From the NCBI RefSeq assembly GCF_027352905.1, contig NZ_DAIEIF010000029.1, positions 124,001-188,000 on the forward strand: a stretch of 64,000 nucleotides of DNA. Reading direction: 5' to 3'. This document shows positions 56,996 through 64,000 of this stretch, piece after piece. Under the pieces are notes generated by a model. It was not told the origin of the DNA. It did not search any database and was given only the letters and a program-made list of their open reading frames with translations. The first letter of the stretch is position 1. Every line of letters starts with the position of its first letter. Source of the stretch: Acidocella sp. Lineage in GTDB: Bacteria > Pseudomonadota > Alphaproteobacteria > Acetobacterales > Acetobacteraceae. The position numbers and the translations under genes are program-made.

Positions 56996-58150
56996 ATGCG
57001 CGGCGACCGGGATTTCGGGTTTACGGACGAGCAACTGATGTTGCGAGATACCGTGCGCGATTTCGTGCGCAAGGAGATCCCCGACGCGAAGGCGCGCGAG
57101 TACGACCATAAGAAAATCGCGCCGCTCGATGTGTTCGACAAGATGGCGGCTCTGGGCTGGCTCGGCATCGCGATTCCGGAGGAATATGGCGGCTCAGGCC
57201 TGGGTTTCGTCGAGCTTGGCATCGTGCAGGAGGAGCTCTCATACGGCCTCCTGGAGCTAGCCGTGTTATATTACCGGGCGACGGTGCATGGCGCGCATTC
57301 ATTGATCACCTATGGGTCGGAGGCGCAGCGCCGGAAATATCTGCCTTTGATCGCGGCGGGCAAATTCAAATCCTCCATGAGCCTCACCGAGCCGGATGCC
57401 GGCTCGGATGCGGCGGGGATTCGCACCCGGGCCGTGCGGGATGGCGACCATTTCATCATCAACGGCGCCAAGATCTTCAATTCCCAGATCGACCTCGCGG
57501 ACCGGACCGTGCTGGTGACCCGCACCGACCCCAGCGCGCCGCCCCATAAAGGCATCAGCCTGTTTTTCGTCGACCCGAAAAGCCCCGGCGTGACCATCGA
57601 GCGGATCGAGACGCTGTGCTTCCGCTCCGTGGGAACCAACCGGGTGACTTATGAGAATGTCAGGGTGCATCAGGATGATCTGCTCGGCACTCTCAATGGC
57701 GGCTGGAAACATCTGATGACCAATCTCAACAAGGAGCGGTTTTCGCTGGCGGCGCAGGTGACGGGCGCGGCCCAGGCCGCGCTCGATTGCGCGCTCAAAT
57801 ACGCGCAGGACCGGGTTCAGTTCGGCCAGCCCATCGCCAAATTCCAGGTCATCCAGCACAAGCTCGCGGATATGCAGATGGCGGTGCACGCGGCGCGGCT
57901 GCTCACCTACGACCTCGCCCGCCGTCTCGATGCGGGGGTGGACTGCCGCAAGGAGGCGTCGATCGCCAAGGTGATGACCTCGGAAATCTATTCCCGGGTG
58001 GCCGATGAAGGGATGCAAATTCTCGGCGGCTATTCCATGACGCCGGATTTCCAGATGGAGCGTCACTACCGGGATTCGCGTCTCATGCGGATCGGCGGCG
58101 GCTCAAGCGAGATTCTGCGCAATTCCATCGCCAAGGATCTCGGCTTGTAA
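56996..58150 (+). CDS. acyl-CoA dehydrogenase, second copy
   Basis: A 384-residue flavoprotein. SSMSLTEPDAGSDAAGIRT and GMQILGGYSMTPDFQMERHYR are the family signatures. As in the minus-strand enzyme, the C-terminal GGGSSEILR lacks the medium-chain Glu, and Glu247 in LNKERFSLAA is the likely base (isovaleryl type). It starts 3 bases after the CoA-transferase and is the last gene of this pair; crcB follows on the same strand. Confidence 0.95.
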   Translation: MRGDRDFGFTDEQLMLRDTVRDFVRKEIPDAKAREYDHKKIAPLDVFDKMAALGWLGIAIPEEYGGSGLGFVELGIVQEELSYGLLELAVLYYRATVHGAHSLITYGSEAQRRKYLPLIAAGKFKSSMSLTEPDAGSDAAGIRTRAVRDGDHFIINGAKIFNSQIDLADRTVLVTRTDPSAPPHKGISLFFVDPKSPGVTIERIETLCFRSVGTNRVTYENVRVHQDDLLGTLNGGWKHLMTNLNKERFSLAAQVTGAAQAALDCALKYAQDRVQFGQPIAKFQVIQHKLADMQMAVHAARLLTYDLARRLDAGVDCRKEASIAKVMTSEIYSRVADEGMQILGGYSMTPDFQMERHYRDSRLMRIGGGSSEILRNSIAKDLGL

Positions 58151-58267
58151 CCCCAGCGCCTTGAACCGCCCTCACCCCTGCCATAATGAAAAATGGGTAG
58201 GGCGCGCGCCCCGGGCCGCTGCTCCGGCTCAGGGGCGGCCCGCGCCTCGCAAAGGGGGGTTGGCCGG

Positions 58268-58696
58268 ATGCGGGAAACATTGCTCGTCGCGCTGGGCGGA
58301 GCCATCGGCAGTGTCGGGCGGTACTGGCTGGCCCTGGCCGCGCTGCCCATCAGCCGCGCCTTGCCCATGGGCACCATCCTCATCAACATTCTCGGCTCCT
58401 TCGCCATCGGCGCTTTCGGCTCCCTCACGGTGAGCCATGGCCGGTTTCCGGCGCCCGAGCCCGCCCGCATCTTTGTCATGGTCGGCATCTGCGGCGGCTT
58501 CACCACCTTTTCCTCCTTCAGCCTCCAAACGCTGGACCTGCTGCGCGCGGGCGCGTTGGGGCGGGCGATGCTGAACATTGGCCTCTCGGTCCTCCTGTGC
58601 CTAGGGGCGGTGGCGGCCGGCTTCGCCCTCGGCAGCCATTTCAGCGGCGGCCCGGCTGAAATCAGCCAGACGGTGATCGAGGAGGAAGCCTCTTAA
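58268..58696 (+). CDS. crcB: fluoride exporter CrcB (Fluc)
   Basis: A 142-residue membrane protein with four helices. [37 protein letters not shown] and [20 protein letters not shown] are the Fluc motifs, including the conserved Asn and the FxxF of the anion path. It exports fluoride. The ATG at 58268 is chosen on the family start. No fluoride riboswitch could be recognised upstream. The antiporter gene follows after 14 bases. Confidence 0.93.
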   Translation: MRETLLVALGGAIGSVGRYWLALAALPISRALPMGTILINILGSFAIGAFGSLTVSHGRFPAPEPARIFVMVGICGGFTTFSSFSLQTLDLLRAGALGRAMLNIGLSVLLCLGAVAAGFALGSHFSGGPAEISQTVIEEEAS

Positions 58697-58710
58697 ACGG
58701 GGAGCGCGCC

Positions 58711-59913
58711 ATGCAGGATTTTCTTACTTCCATGCTCGAATTGCTGATGATCGCCATCGTGGTGGCGCTCCTCGCGCGGCGCCTGCGCTTGCCTTATAGC
58801 GTGGGGCTGGTGGTCGCCGGGACGGGGCTGGCCCTCAGCCCTTTCCACCCAGGGCTGGCACTCACGCGGAGCGTGATTTTTGATCTCATTCTTCCGCCCC
58901 TGCTGTTTGAGGCGGCGATCCACATCCGTTGGTCGGCCCTGCGCCAGGACGCGCTGCCCATCCTCACCCTCGCCGTGCCGGGCACGCTGCTCACCGCCTT
59001 GGCGCTTACCCTGGCCGGGTATTATGGGCTGGGCTGGCCGCTCCAGCCCGCCTTGCTGTTCGGCGTGCTCATCGCCGCCACCGATCCAGTCGCGGTCATC
59101 GCCATGTTCAAGGATAACGGGGTGCATGGGCGGCTGCGCCTGCTGGTGGAAAGCGAAAGCCTGTTGAATGACGGTGTCGCCGCCGTGGCGTTCGCGCTGG
59201 CGCTGGCCTGGGTCGAGGCGGCGGGCCAGGCCAGCCTGCCGCCGGCGCAAATCGCCTGGCTGCTGGCGGTCATGGTGGGTGGCGGGGTTATCGCCGGCGC
59301 CCTCTGCGCGGGGTTCGCCCTGCTCGTCATGCGCCGCGCCGCCGATGCCGTAATAGAGGGCGCGCTCACCATCGTCCTGGCCTATGGCTCCTTCCTGCTC
59401 GCCGAGCAATTCCATGCCTCAGGCGTGCTCGCCACCGTCACGGCCGGGCTGTGCGCCGGCAATCTCGGCCTCGCGCGGGATGGCAGGCTGAGCCTTCAGG
59501 GGCGGGAATTCACCCTGGCGCTCTGGGATTTTCTCGCCTTCATCGCCAATTCCTTCGTCTTTCTGCTCATCGGTCTCGCCGTGGCGGGCATCCCGTTCCG
59601 GGAACTGGGATATGTCCATCTCGGCCTGATCATCGCCATGGTGCTGCTTGGCCGCGCTCTCGCCGTCTATCCGCTCTGCGCTCTCTTTCGCGGCAGCCCC
59701 CGGGCGGTTCCGCCCGCCTTCCAGCATGTACTCTGGTGGGGCGGGCTGCGCGGCGCCCTCGCGCTCGCCCTTGCGCTCGCCTTGCCCGTCGGCCTCGTGC
59801 TGCGGAACGAGGTGCTCATCGCCACCTTCGCCGTCGTCGTGTTCTCGGTGGTGTTTCAGGGCCTCACCATGCCCTGGCTGCTGCGCGCCTTGCGCATCAT
59901 CCGGGCAAGGTAA
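58711..59913 (+). CDS. cation:proton antiporter (CPA1/NhaP type)
   Basis: A 400-residue membrane protein with about twelve helices. The ion-binding region reads VLIAATDPVAVIAMFKDNG and the ESESLLNDGVAAVAFALAL motif is typical of CPA1 Na+/H+ exchangers. It lacks the long cytoplasmic tail of eukaryotic NHEs. It lies 14 bases after crcB, so fluoride and pH or sodium resistance could be linked. The ion exchanged is inferred. Confidence 0.93.
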   Translation: MQDFLTSMLELLMIAIVVALLARRLRLPYSVGLVVAGTGLALSPFHPGLALTRSVIFDLILPPLLFEAAIHIRWSALRQDALPILTLAVPGTLLTALALTLAGYYGLGWPLQPALLFGVLIAATDPVAVIAMFKDNGVHGRLRLLVESESLLNDGVAAVAFALALAWVEAAGQASLPPAQIAWLLAVMVGGGVIAGALCAGFALLVMRRAADAVIEGALTIVLAYGSFLLAEQFHASGVLATVTAGLCAGNLGLARDGRLSLQGREFTLALWDFLAFIANSFVFLLIGLAVAGIPFRELGYVHLGLIIAMVLLGRALAVYPLCALFRGSPRAVPPAFQHVLWWGGLRGALALALALALPVGLVLRNEVLIATFAVVVFSVVFQGLTMPWLLRALRIIRAR

Positions 59914-59931
59914 GCCTTTCCACGCTTGCGT

Positions 59932-60528
59932 TCACACCATATCCAGCCGGCCGCTTTCCACGTTGAAATGCAGCCCGGCCAGGGTCAGCCTGCCATCCAT
60001 CACCCGCTCCTTGATCCAGGGGAAGGTGAGGAGATTGGCCAGCGAGACCCGCACCGCCTCATGCTCGCAGGCCTCGCATTGCGCCTCGAACTCCGCCCCG
60101 TTCAGGTCCGGCGAATCGCAGACCCGTTGCCGCGCGGCGCTGGCGATCTCCATCCAGGAATCGATGAAGTCCCGGTTGCCGCCGCCCGGCCCCATCATCA
60201 GCGCCTGGATGCCGCCGCACCGGCTATGACCCATGACGATGATGCTGCGCACGTTCAAGGAATTCACCGCGAATTCCAGCGCCGCCGAGGTGCCGTGTTT
60301 TTTGTCGTCCGGGGCGTAGGGCGGGACGAGCGCGCTGACATTGCGGACCACGAAGATCTCTCCCGGCGCGCAATCGAAGATCATTTCCGGCGCCACGCGC
60401 GAATCGGAGCAGGCGATGACCATGGCCCGCGGTTTCTGCCCCTCCTTGGCCAGCAAGGAATAAACCTCGGCGTGCTCCTGCCAATAGCCGTGGCGGAACC
60501 GCTCATACCCCTCAAGCAACGATTTCAT
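59932..60528 (-). CDS. beta-carbonic anhydrase
   Basis: A 198-residue zinc enzyme interconverting CO2 and bicarbonate. The zinc and catalytic residues are Cys40 and Asp42 (VIACSDSRVAPEMIF) and His101 and Cys104 (IVMGHSRCGGIQAL). The ATG at 60528 with GGAGGGG just upstream is preferred to 60555. It overlaps mazG by 4 bases and is translated from the same transcript. Confidence 0.96.
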   Translation of the reverse strand: MKSLLEGYERFRHGYWQEHAEVYSLLAKEGQKPRAMVIACSDSRVAPEMIFDCAPGEIFVVRNVSALVPPYAPDDKKHGTSAALEFAVNSLNVRSIIVMGHSRCGGIQALMMGPGGGNRDFIDSWMEIASAARQRVCDSPDLNGAEFEAQCEACEHEAVRVSLANLLTFPWIKERVMDGRLTLAGLHFNVESGRLDMV

Positions 60529-61313
60529 AACCCCTCCCTCTTGGCCTTCGCCCATAAGGCTTCCATCTCGTCCAACCCCGCCTCGCGCGGCGTCTTGCCC
60601 GCCTGGGCCAGCAATTCCTCCACCCGGTTGAACCGGCGGATGAATTTCTCATTCGCTCCTTCCAGGCAGGTTTCCGCATCCTGTCCCAGCTTGCGGGCGA
60701 GATTGGCGAGCACGAAGAGCAGATCCCCCAGCTCATCGGCGATGCGTTCGGGCGCTGCCGCCGCCAATTCCGCCCGCAACTCGCGGGTCTCCTCGTCCAG
60801 CTTCTCCAGCACCGCGGCGGCGTCCGGCCAGTCGAACCCCACCCGCGCGGCGCGGGCCGAGAGTTTCTGGGCGCGTTTGAGGGCGGGCAGCGCCTCGGCC
60901 ACGCCATCCAGCGTCCCGGTTTGGGCGAGGCGCCCGCGCTCGGCTTCCTTTTGCGCCTCCCAGGCGGCGCTCTGCCCAGCGGCGCCGCGCGCCGCCTCCG
61001 CCGCGAAGACATGGGGGTGGCGGCGGATCATTTTCTCCGTCACCCCCGCCGTGACATCGTTGAAATCGAACCAGCCGCGCTCCTGCGCCAACCGGGCATG
61101 ATAAACGACCTGGAACAATAAATCGCCCAGCTCGTCCTTCAGCCGGGCCGGATCGCCGGAGGCGATGGCCGCCCGCACCTCATAGGCCTCCTCGATGGTA
61201 TAGGGCGCGATGGTGGGGAAATCCTGCTCCTTGTCCCAGGGGCAGCCCGTCTCCGGATGGCGCAGCGCCGCCATGACGTTGATGAGGGCCTGAATCGGTG
61301 CTTCATTCGGCAT
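60525..61313 (-). CDS. mazG: nucleoside triphosphate pyrophosphohydrolase MazG
   Basis: A 262-residue protein with two MazG helical domains. The first has CPWDKEQDFPTIAPYTIEEAYEVRAAI and LKDELGDLLFQVVYHA; the second ADELGDLLFVLANLARKLG. The EExxE and ExxD metal ligands are recognisable. It hydrolyses NTPs to NMP and PPi, cleaning the nucleotide pool or modulating (p)ppGpp. It is upstream of the carbonic anhydrase gene with a 4-base overlap. Confidence 0.96.
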   Translation of the reverse strand: MPNEAPIQALINVMAALRHPETGCPWDKEQDFPTIAPYTIEEAYEVRAAIASGDPARLKDELGDLLFQVVYHARLAQERGWFDFNDVTAGVTEKMIRRHPHVFAAEAARGAAGQSAAWEAQKEAERGRLAQTGTLDGVAEALPALKRAQKLSARAARVGFDWPDAAAVLEKLDEETRELRAELAAAAPERIADELGDLLFVLANLARKLGQDAETCLEGANEKFIRRFNRVEELLAQAGKTPREAGLDEMEALWAKAKREGL

Positions 61314-61341
61314 GAGCGATACTTACTGGCGAGTAAAGCAA

Positions 61342-61830
61342 ATGACCAGCGCCCATGATTTCACCTTCGTCACGCTGGCGGGCGCGCCTTATCCGCTCCG
61401 CGCCCTGGCGGGGCGTCCCATCCTGGTGGTGAACACGGCCAGCCGCTGCGGCTTCACCCCGCAATATGCCGGGCTGCAAAATCTCTGGCGCGTTTACGGC
61501 CCGCGCGGATTGGCGGTGGTGGGCGTGCCCTGCAACGATTTCGGCGGGCAGGAGCCGGGGGAGGCGGCGGAAATCGGCGCGTTCTGCGAGAGAAATTACG
61601 GCGTCACCTTCCCCCTGATGGCCAAGGCGCGCGCCGCGGGGGAGGCGGCGCATCCGTTTTTCCGCTGGGTGGCGGCGGAGAAAGGGTTTCTCGCCCGCCC
61701 GCGCTGGAATTTCTATAAATATCTCATCGGCAAGGACGGCGCGTTGCGGGATTTTTTCATCTCCCCCACCCGGCCCGAATCCCGGCGGGTGCGCAACGCC
61801 GTCGAGGCCGCGCTCACAGCCCCAGGCTGA
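61342..61830 (+). CDS. glutathione peroxidase
   Basis: A 162-residue peroxidase of the Cys type. The peroxidatic Cys36 is in [13 protein letters not shown], with the Gln in [10 protein letters not shown] and the Trp/Asn in [11 protein letters not shown] completing the active site. Fully standard at this length. An in-frame start at 61312 exists, but the family begins near 61342. Its end overlaps the convergent NUDIX gene by 17 bases. Confidence 0.95.
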   Translation: MTSAHDFTFVTLAGAPYPLRALAGRPILVVNTASRCGFTPQYAGLQNLWRVYGPRGLAVVGVPCNDFGGQEPGEAAEIGAFCERNYGVTFPLMAKARAAGEAAHPFFRWVAAEKGFLARPRWNFYKYLIGKDGALRDFFISPTRPESRRVRNAVEAALTAPG

Positions 61831-62245
61831 AGGCCAGGGCAATGATCCGCCGCGCCTCCTCCCAGAGCGCGTATTCGTCGAAGGCGGCGGGATGGACCCA
61901 GGCCAACTCGGTCACGTCATCGCCGGGCCGGGGCTCGCCCCCGGCATAGCGGGCCACGAAATCCAGGATCGTGTAATGGTACTCAACCCGCCCCTCCCTG
62001 TCGCAGTGGATGGAATCGACATGCCCGGCCAGAAGCAGCGGGCCGCATTCCAGCCCGGTCTCCTCGCGCAATTCCCGCCGCGCGGCCGCCTCCGCCGTCT
62101 CGCCCAGCTCCTGCTTGCCGCCGGGCAGGGACCACAAGCCGAGCGCGGGCGGCCTGCCCCGGCGCGCGAGCAGCACCTCCGCGCCCTTGAGCAGCACGAC
62201 GCCCACGCCCACCCGGGGCGCGGCGGGATAGGCGCCACCGCTCAT
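61814..62245 (-). CDS. NUDIX hydrolase (MutT-like)
   Basis: A 143-residue hydrolase of nucleoside diphosphate-linked compounds. The Nudix box is [20 protein letters not shown] followed by ETGLE, a complete GX5EX7REUXEEXGU match. WSLPGGK precedes it. It follows recG directly with a 4-base overlap (ATGA). The substrate, possibly a damaged nucleotide, is unknown. Confidence 0.93.
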   Translation of the reverse strand: MSGGAYPAAPRVGVGVVLLKGAEVLLARRGRPPALGLWSLPGGKQELGETAEAAARRELREETGLECGPLLLAGHVDSIHCDREGRVEYHYTILDFVARYAGGEPRPGDDVTELAWVHPAAFDEYALWEEARRIIALAFSLGL

Positions 62246-64000
62246 CCCGCCCGCACCGTCTCGATCGCCTCGCGCTGGTCGAAGAGATGCAGAAGCAGGC
62301 GCACGGCCTGGCCGCGCGGGGTTTGCAGCCGGGGATCGCGTTGCAGCAGCAGCACCGCCTCCTGCCGTGCCATCGCCAGCAGCCCGGCATCGGTCTCCGG
62401 GTCGGCGAGCAGATAGCCCGGCAGGCCGGATTGGCGCGTGCCGAGATATTCTCCCGCGCCGCGCAGCCGGTAATCCTCATCGGCGATAGCGAACCCATCA
62501 TCGGTATCGCGCAAAATCCTCAGCCGCTCGCGCGCCGCCACGCCCAGCCCGTCCTCGTGCAGCAGCAGACAATAGCTACGCGCCTGGCCGCGCCCCACCC
62601 GCCCGCGCAGCTGATGGAGCTGGGCCAGACCGAACCGCTCCGCATGCTCGATCACCATCACATTCGCCTCCGGCACATCCAACCCCACCTCGATCACCGT
62701 GGTGGCGACGAGGATGCGCGTCTGCCCGGCGGCGAAACCGCGCAGCGCCGCCTCCCGCGCCGCCGGCTCCATCCGGCCATGCGCCATCGCCACCGCCCCG
62801 CCGAATCTCTCCCGCAGCGCCGCGAAGCGCCGCTCCGTCGCGGTGACATCCAGAATTTCCGACTCCGAAACCAGCGGACATACCCAATAGACCCGCCCGC
62901 CTCCGGCGATGGCGCGGGCGATGGCCTCTTCGACCTTGGGCAGATCGGCCAAACGGTGCAGGGTGGTCGTCACCCTCTCGCGCCCCGCCGGCTTCTCGGT
63001 GATGCGGGAGACCTCCATCTCCCCCCAATGGGTGAGCAGCAGCGTGCGGGGAATGGGGGTCGCGGTCATCACCAGCAAATCCGCCACCCCCTTGGCGCTC
63101 AGCGCCAGCCGCTGGTCCACGCCGAAGCGGTGCTGCTCATCCACCACCGCGAGGCCGAGATCGCGAAACCCCACCTCCTTCTGGAAAATCGCATGGGTGC
63201 CGATGAGAATGGGCAGCGTGCCTGCCGCCGCGCCCTTGAGAACCTCCCGCCGGGCCGCGCCCTTCACATTGCCGGTGAGCAAGGCCACCGGCACGGGGGC
63301 CAGACGCTGGAACAGGGCGTAATGCTGGCGGGCGAGAATCTCGGTGGGGGCCATCAGCGCCGCTTGCGCTCCGGCTTCCACCGCTTGCAGGCAGGCGAGC
63401 AGCGCCACCAGCGTCTTGCCGGATCCGACATCGCCTTGCAGCAGCCGGCGCATGCGGTGGGGGGCGCCCATATCGGCCTCGATCTCCGCCAGCGCCCGCA
63501 ACTGCGCGGCGGTGGGGGTCAGGCCGGAGGCCTTCAGCGCCGCCGCGCGCAGGCGGCCATCGCCGCTCATCGCCCGGCCGGGCTGGCGCCGCCGCAGCCC
63601 CCGCGCGATGGCGAAGGTGATCTGCCGGGCCAGCAATTCATCATAGGCGAGGCGCTGGCGCGGTTCCGGCCCCGGTACCGCGCCGGGCGCGTGCAGCGCC
63701 CGTAAGGCCGCGCCAAATCCCGGCCAGGAGCGGCGGGCCAGCAGCGCCGGGTCCTGCCATTCCGGCAAATCGGGCAGGCGCGCCAGCGCGCCCAGCGCCG
63801 CCCGCCGCATCGTCCGCGGCGTGATCCCCGCCGCCAGCGGCCAGACAGGCTCGATCCAGGGAAAATCCGCCTCCTGGGCCTGGCTCGCCACCTGTTCCGG
63901 ATGCGCCATCACTAGCCGGTCCTGGAACCGCTCCAGCCGCCCGGAGATGATCAGCCGGGAGCCGGACGGAAATTGCGGCAGCCGCGCCGCGTGGAACAGC
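62242..64000 (-). CDS. recG: ATP-dependent DNA helicase RecG (5' end outside window)
   Basis: The C-terminal 585 or so residues of RecG, which regresses stalled forks. The part at the right edge is the wedge domain ([20 protein letters not shown]). The helicase has Walker [15 protein letters not shown], the Walker B/DExH region [14 protein letters not shown], motif [13 protein letters not shown] and motif [29 protein letters not shown] is a RecG signature. The frame remains open to 64000, so the N-terminal end is cut by the window. NUDIX follows with a 4-base overlap. Confidence 0.96.
   Translation of the reverse strand, partial: LFHAARLPQFPSGSRLIISGRLERFQDRLVMAHPEQVASQAQEADFPWIEPVWPLAAGITPRTMRRAALGALARLPDLPEWQDPALLARRSWPGFGAALRALHAPGAVPGPEPRQRLAYDELLARQITFAIARGLRRRQPGRAMSGDGRLRAAALKASGLTPTAAQLRALAEIEADMGAPHRMRRLLQGDVGSGKTLVALLACLQAVEAGAQAALMAPTEILARQHYALFQRLAPVPVALLTGNVKGAARREVLKGAAAGTLPILIGTHAIFQKEVGFRDLGLAVVDEQHRFGVDQRLALSAKGVADLLVMTATPIPRTLLLTHWGEMEVSRITEKPAGRERVTTTLHRLADLPKVEEAIARAIAGGGRVYWVCPLVSESEILDVTATERRFAALRERFGGAVAMAHGRMEPAAREAALRGFAAGQTRILVATTVIEVGLDVPEANVMVIEHAERFGLAQLHQLRGRVGRGQARSYCLLLHEDGLGVAARERLRILRDTDDGFAIADEDYRLRGAGEYLGTRQSGLPGYLLADPETDAGLLAMARQEAVLLLQRDPRLQTPRGQAVRLLLHLFDQREAIETVRAG

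Noticed and set aside
58151-58267. Fluoride riboswitch before crcB
   Set aside because: The GGNGATGG and CTGATG-type conserved blocks of the crcB motif RNA were not found in the leader, so it was not called.

Overview
The window looks like chromosomal DNA of a high-GC alphaproteobacterium. Supporting evidence includes usg, a Rhizobium-type phosphatidylethanolamine methyltransferase (pmtA), a long-form isocitrate dehydrogenase, a groESL operon with a CIRCE element, a DnaJ-like CbpA with CbpM, and a caa3-type CtaG. An acetic-acid-bacterium relative (Acetobacteraceae) is the most likely family, but that is inference from gene content and style. Genes are dense, often overlap by 1-16 bases, and use GTG or TTG starts in several places.

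0-9.7 kb: a MarR / OmpR-type response regulator / histidine kinase set cut by the left edge, an ABC-F ATPase, ndk, and then a tightly overlapping run of six genes: Lrp/AsnC regulator, CtaG-type oxidase assembly protein, and an Mla-type phospholipid transporter (permease, ATPase, MCE protein, lipoprotein). 9.7-17.1 kb: hrpB, a DsbD-like disulfide reductase, pmtA, a MoxR-VWA pair and usg. 17.2-20.3 kb: groES-groEL behind a CIRCE operator (with a second degenerate copy upstream), and an Hsp20 gene whose promoter region carries an FNR/FixK-like site. 20.3-31 kb: aldo-keto reductase, YnfA-type protein, radical SAM protein, an orphan ureF/ureE pair behind pepA, cysQ, a repeat-containing His-rich lipoprotein, trpBA, a ferritin-like protein with a Fur-like box, and icd.

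30.9-33.2 kb is a low-GC accessory islet at the 3' end of a tRNA-Ser(GGA) gene. It holds a NucS-like nuclease, a frameshifted gene with a second possible nuclease motif, and degraded fragments including a probable IS630-type transposase remnant. It is the best candidate for something undescribed.

33.3-39.9 kb: folB, uvrC (with a perfect DnaA-box sequence at its start), pgi, a divergent receiver-protein/soluble histidine kinase pair, and cbpA-cbpM with an HPE instead of HPD motif in the J domain. 40-51.5 kb: a stress/oxidation region with an SDR, Ku and LigD (non-homologous end joining), and, on the other strand, a probable operon of an internally duplicated membrane protein, a pyruvate-oxidase-like ThDP enzyme, a gluconate-2-dehydrogenase-subunit-3-like protein, a GMC oxidoreductase, an SMP-30-type lactonase and a DUF72 protein. 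51.5-58.2 kb: a PPC-domain protein, an FMN alpha-hydroxyacid oxidase, and two mirror-image pairs of family III CoA-transferase and acyl-CoA dehydrogenase. 58.2-64 kb: CrcB, Na+/H+ antiporter, beta-carbonic anhydrase, MazG, glutathione peroxidase, NUDIX hydrolase, and recG cut by the right edge.
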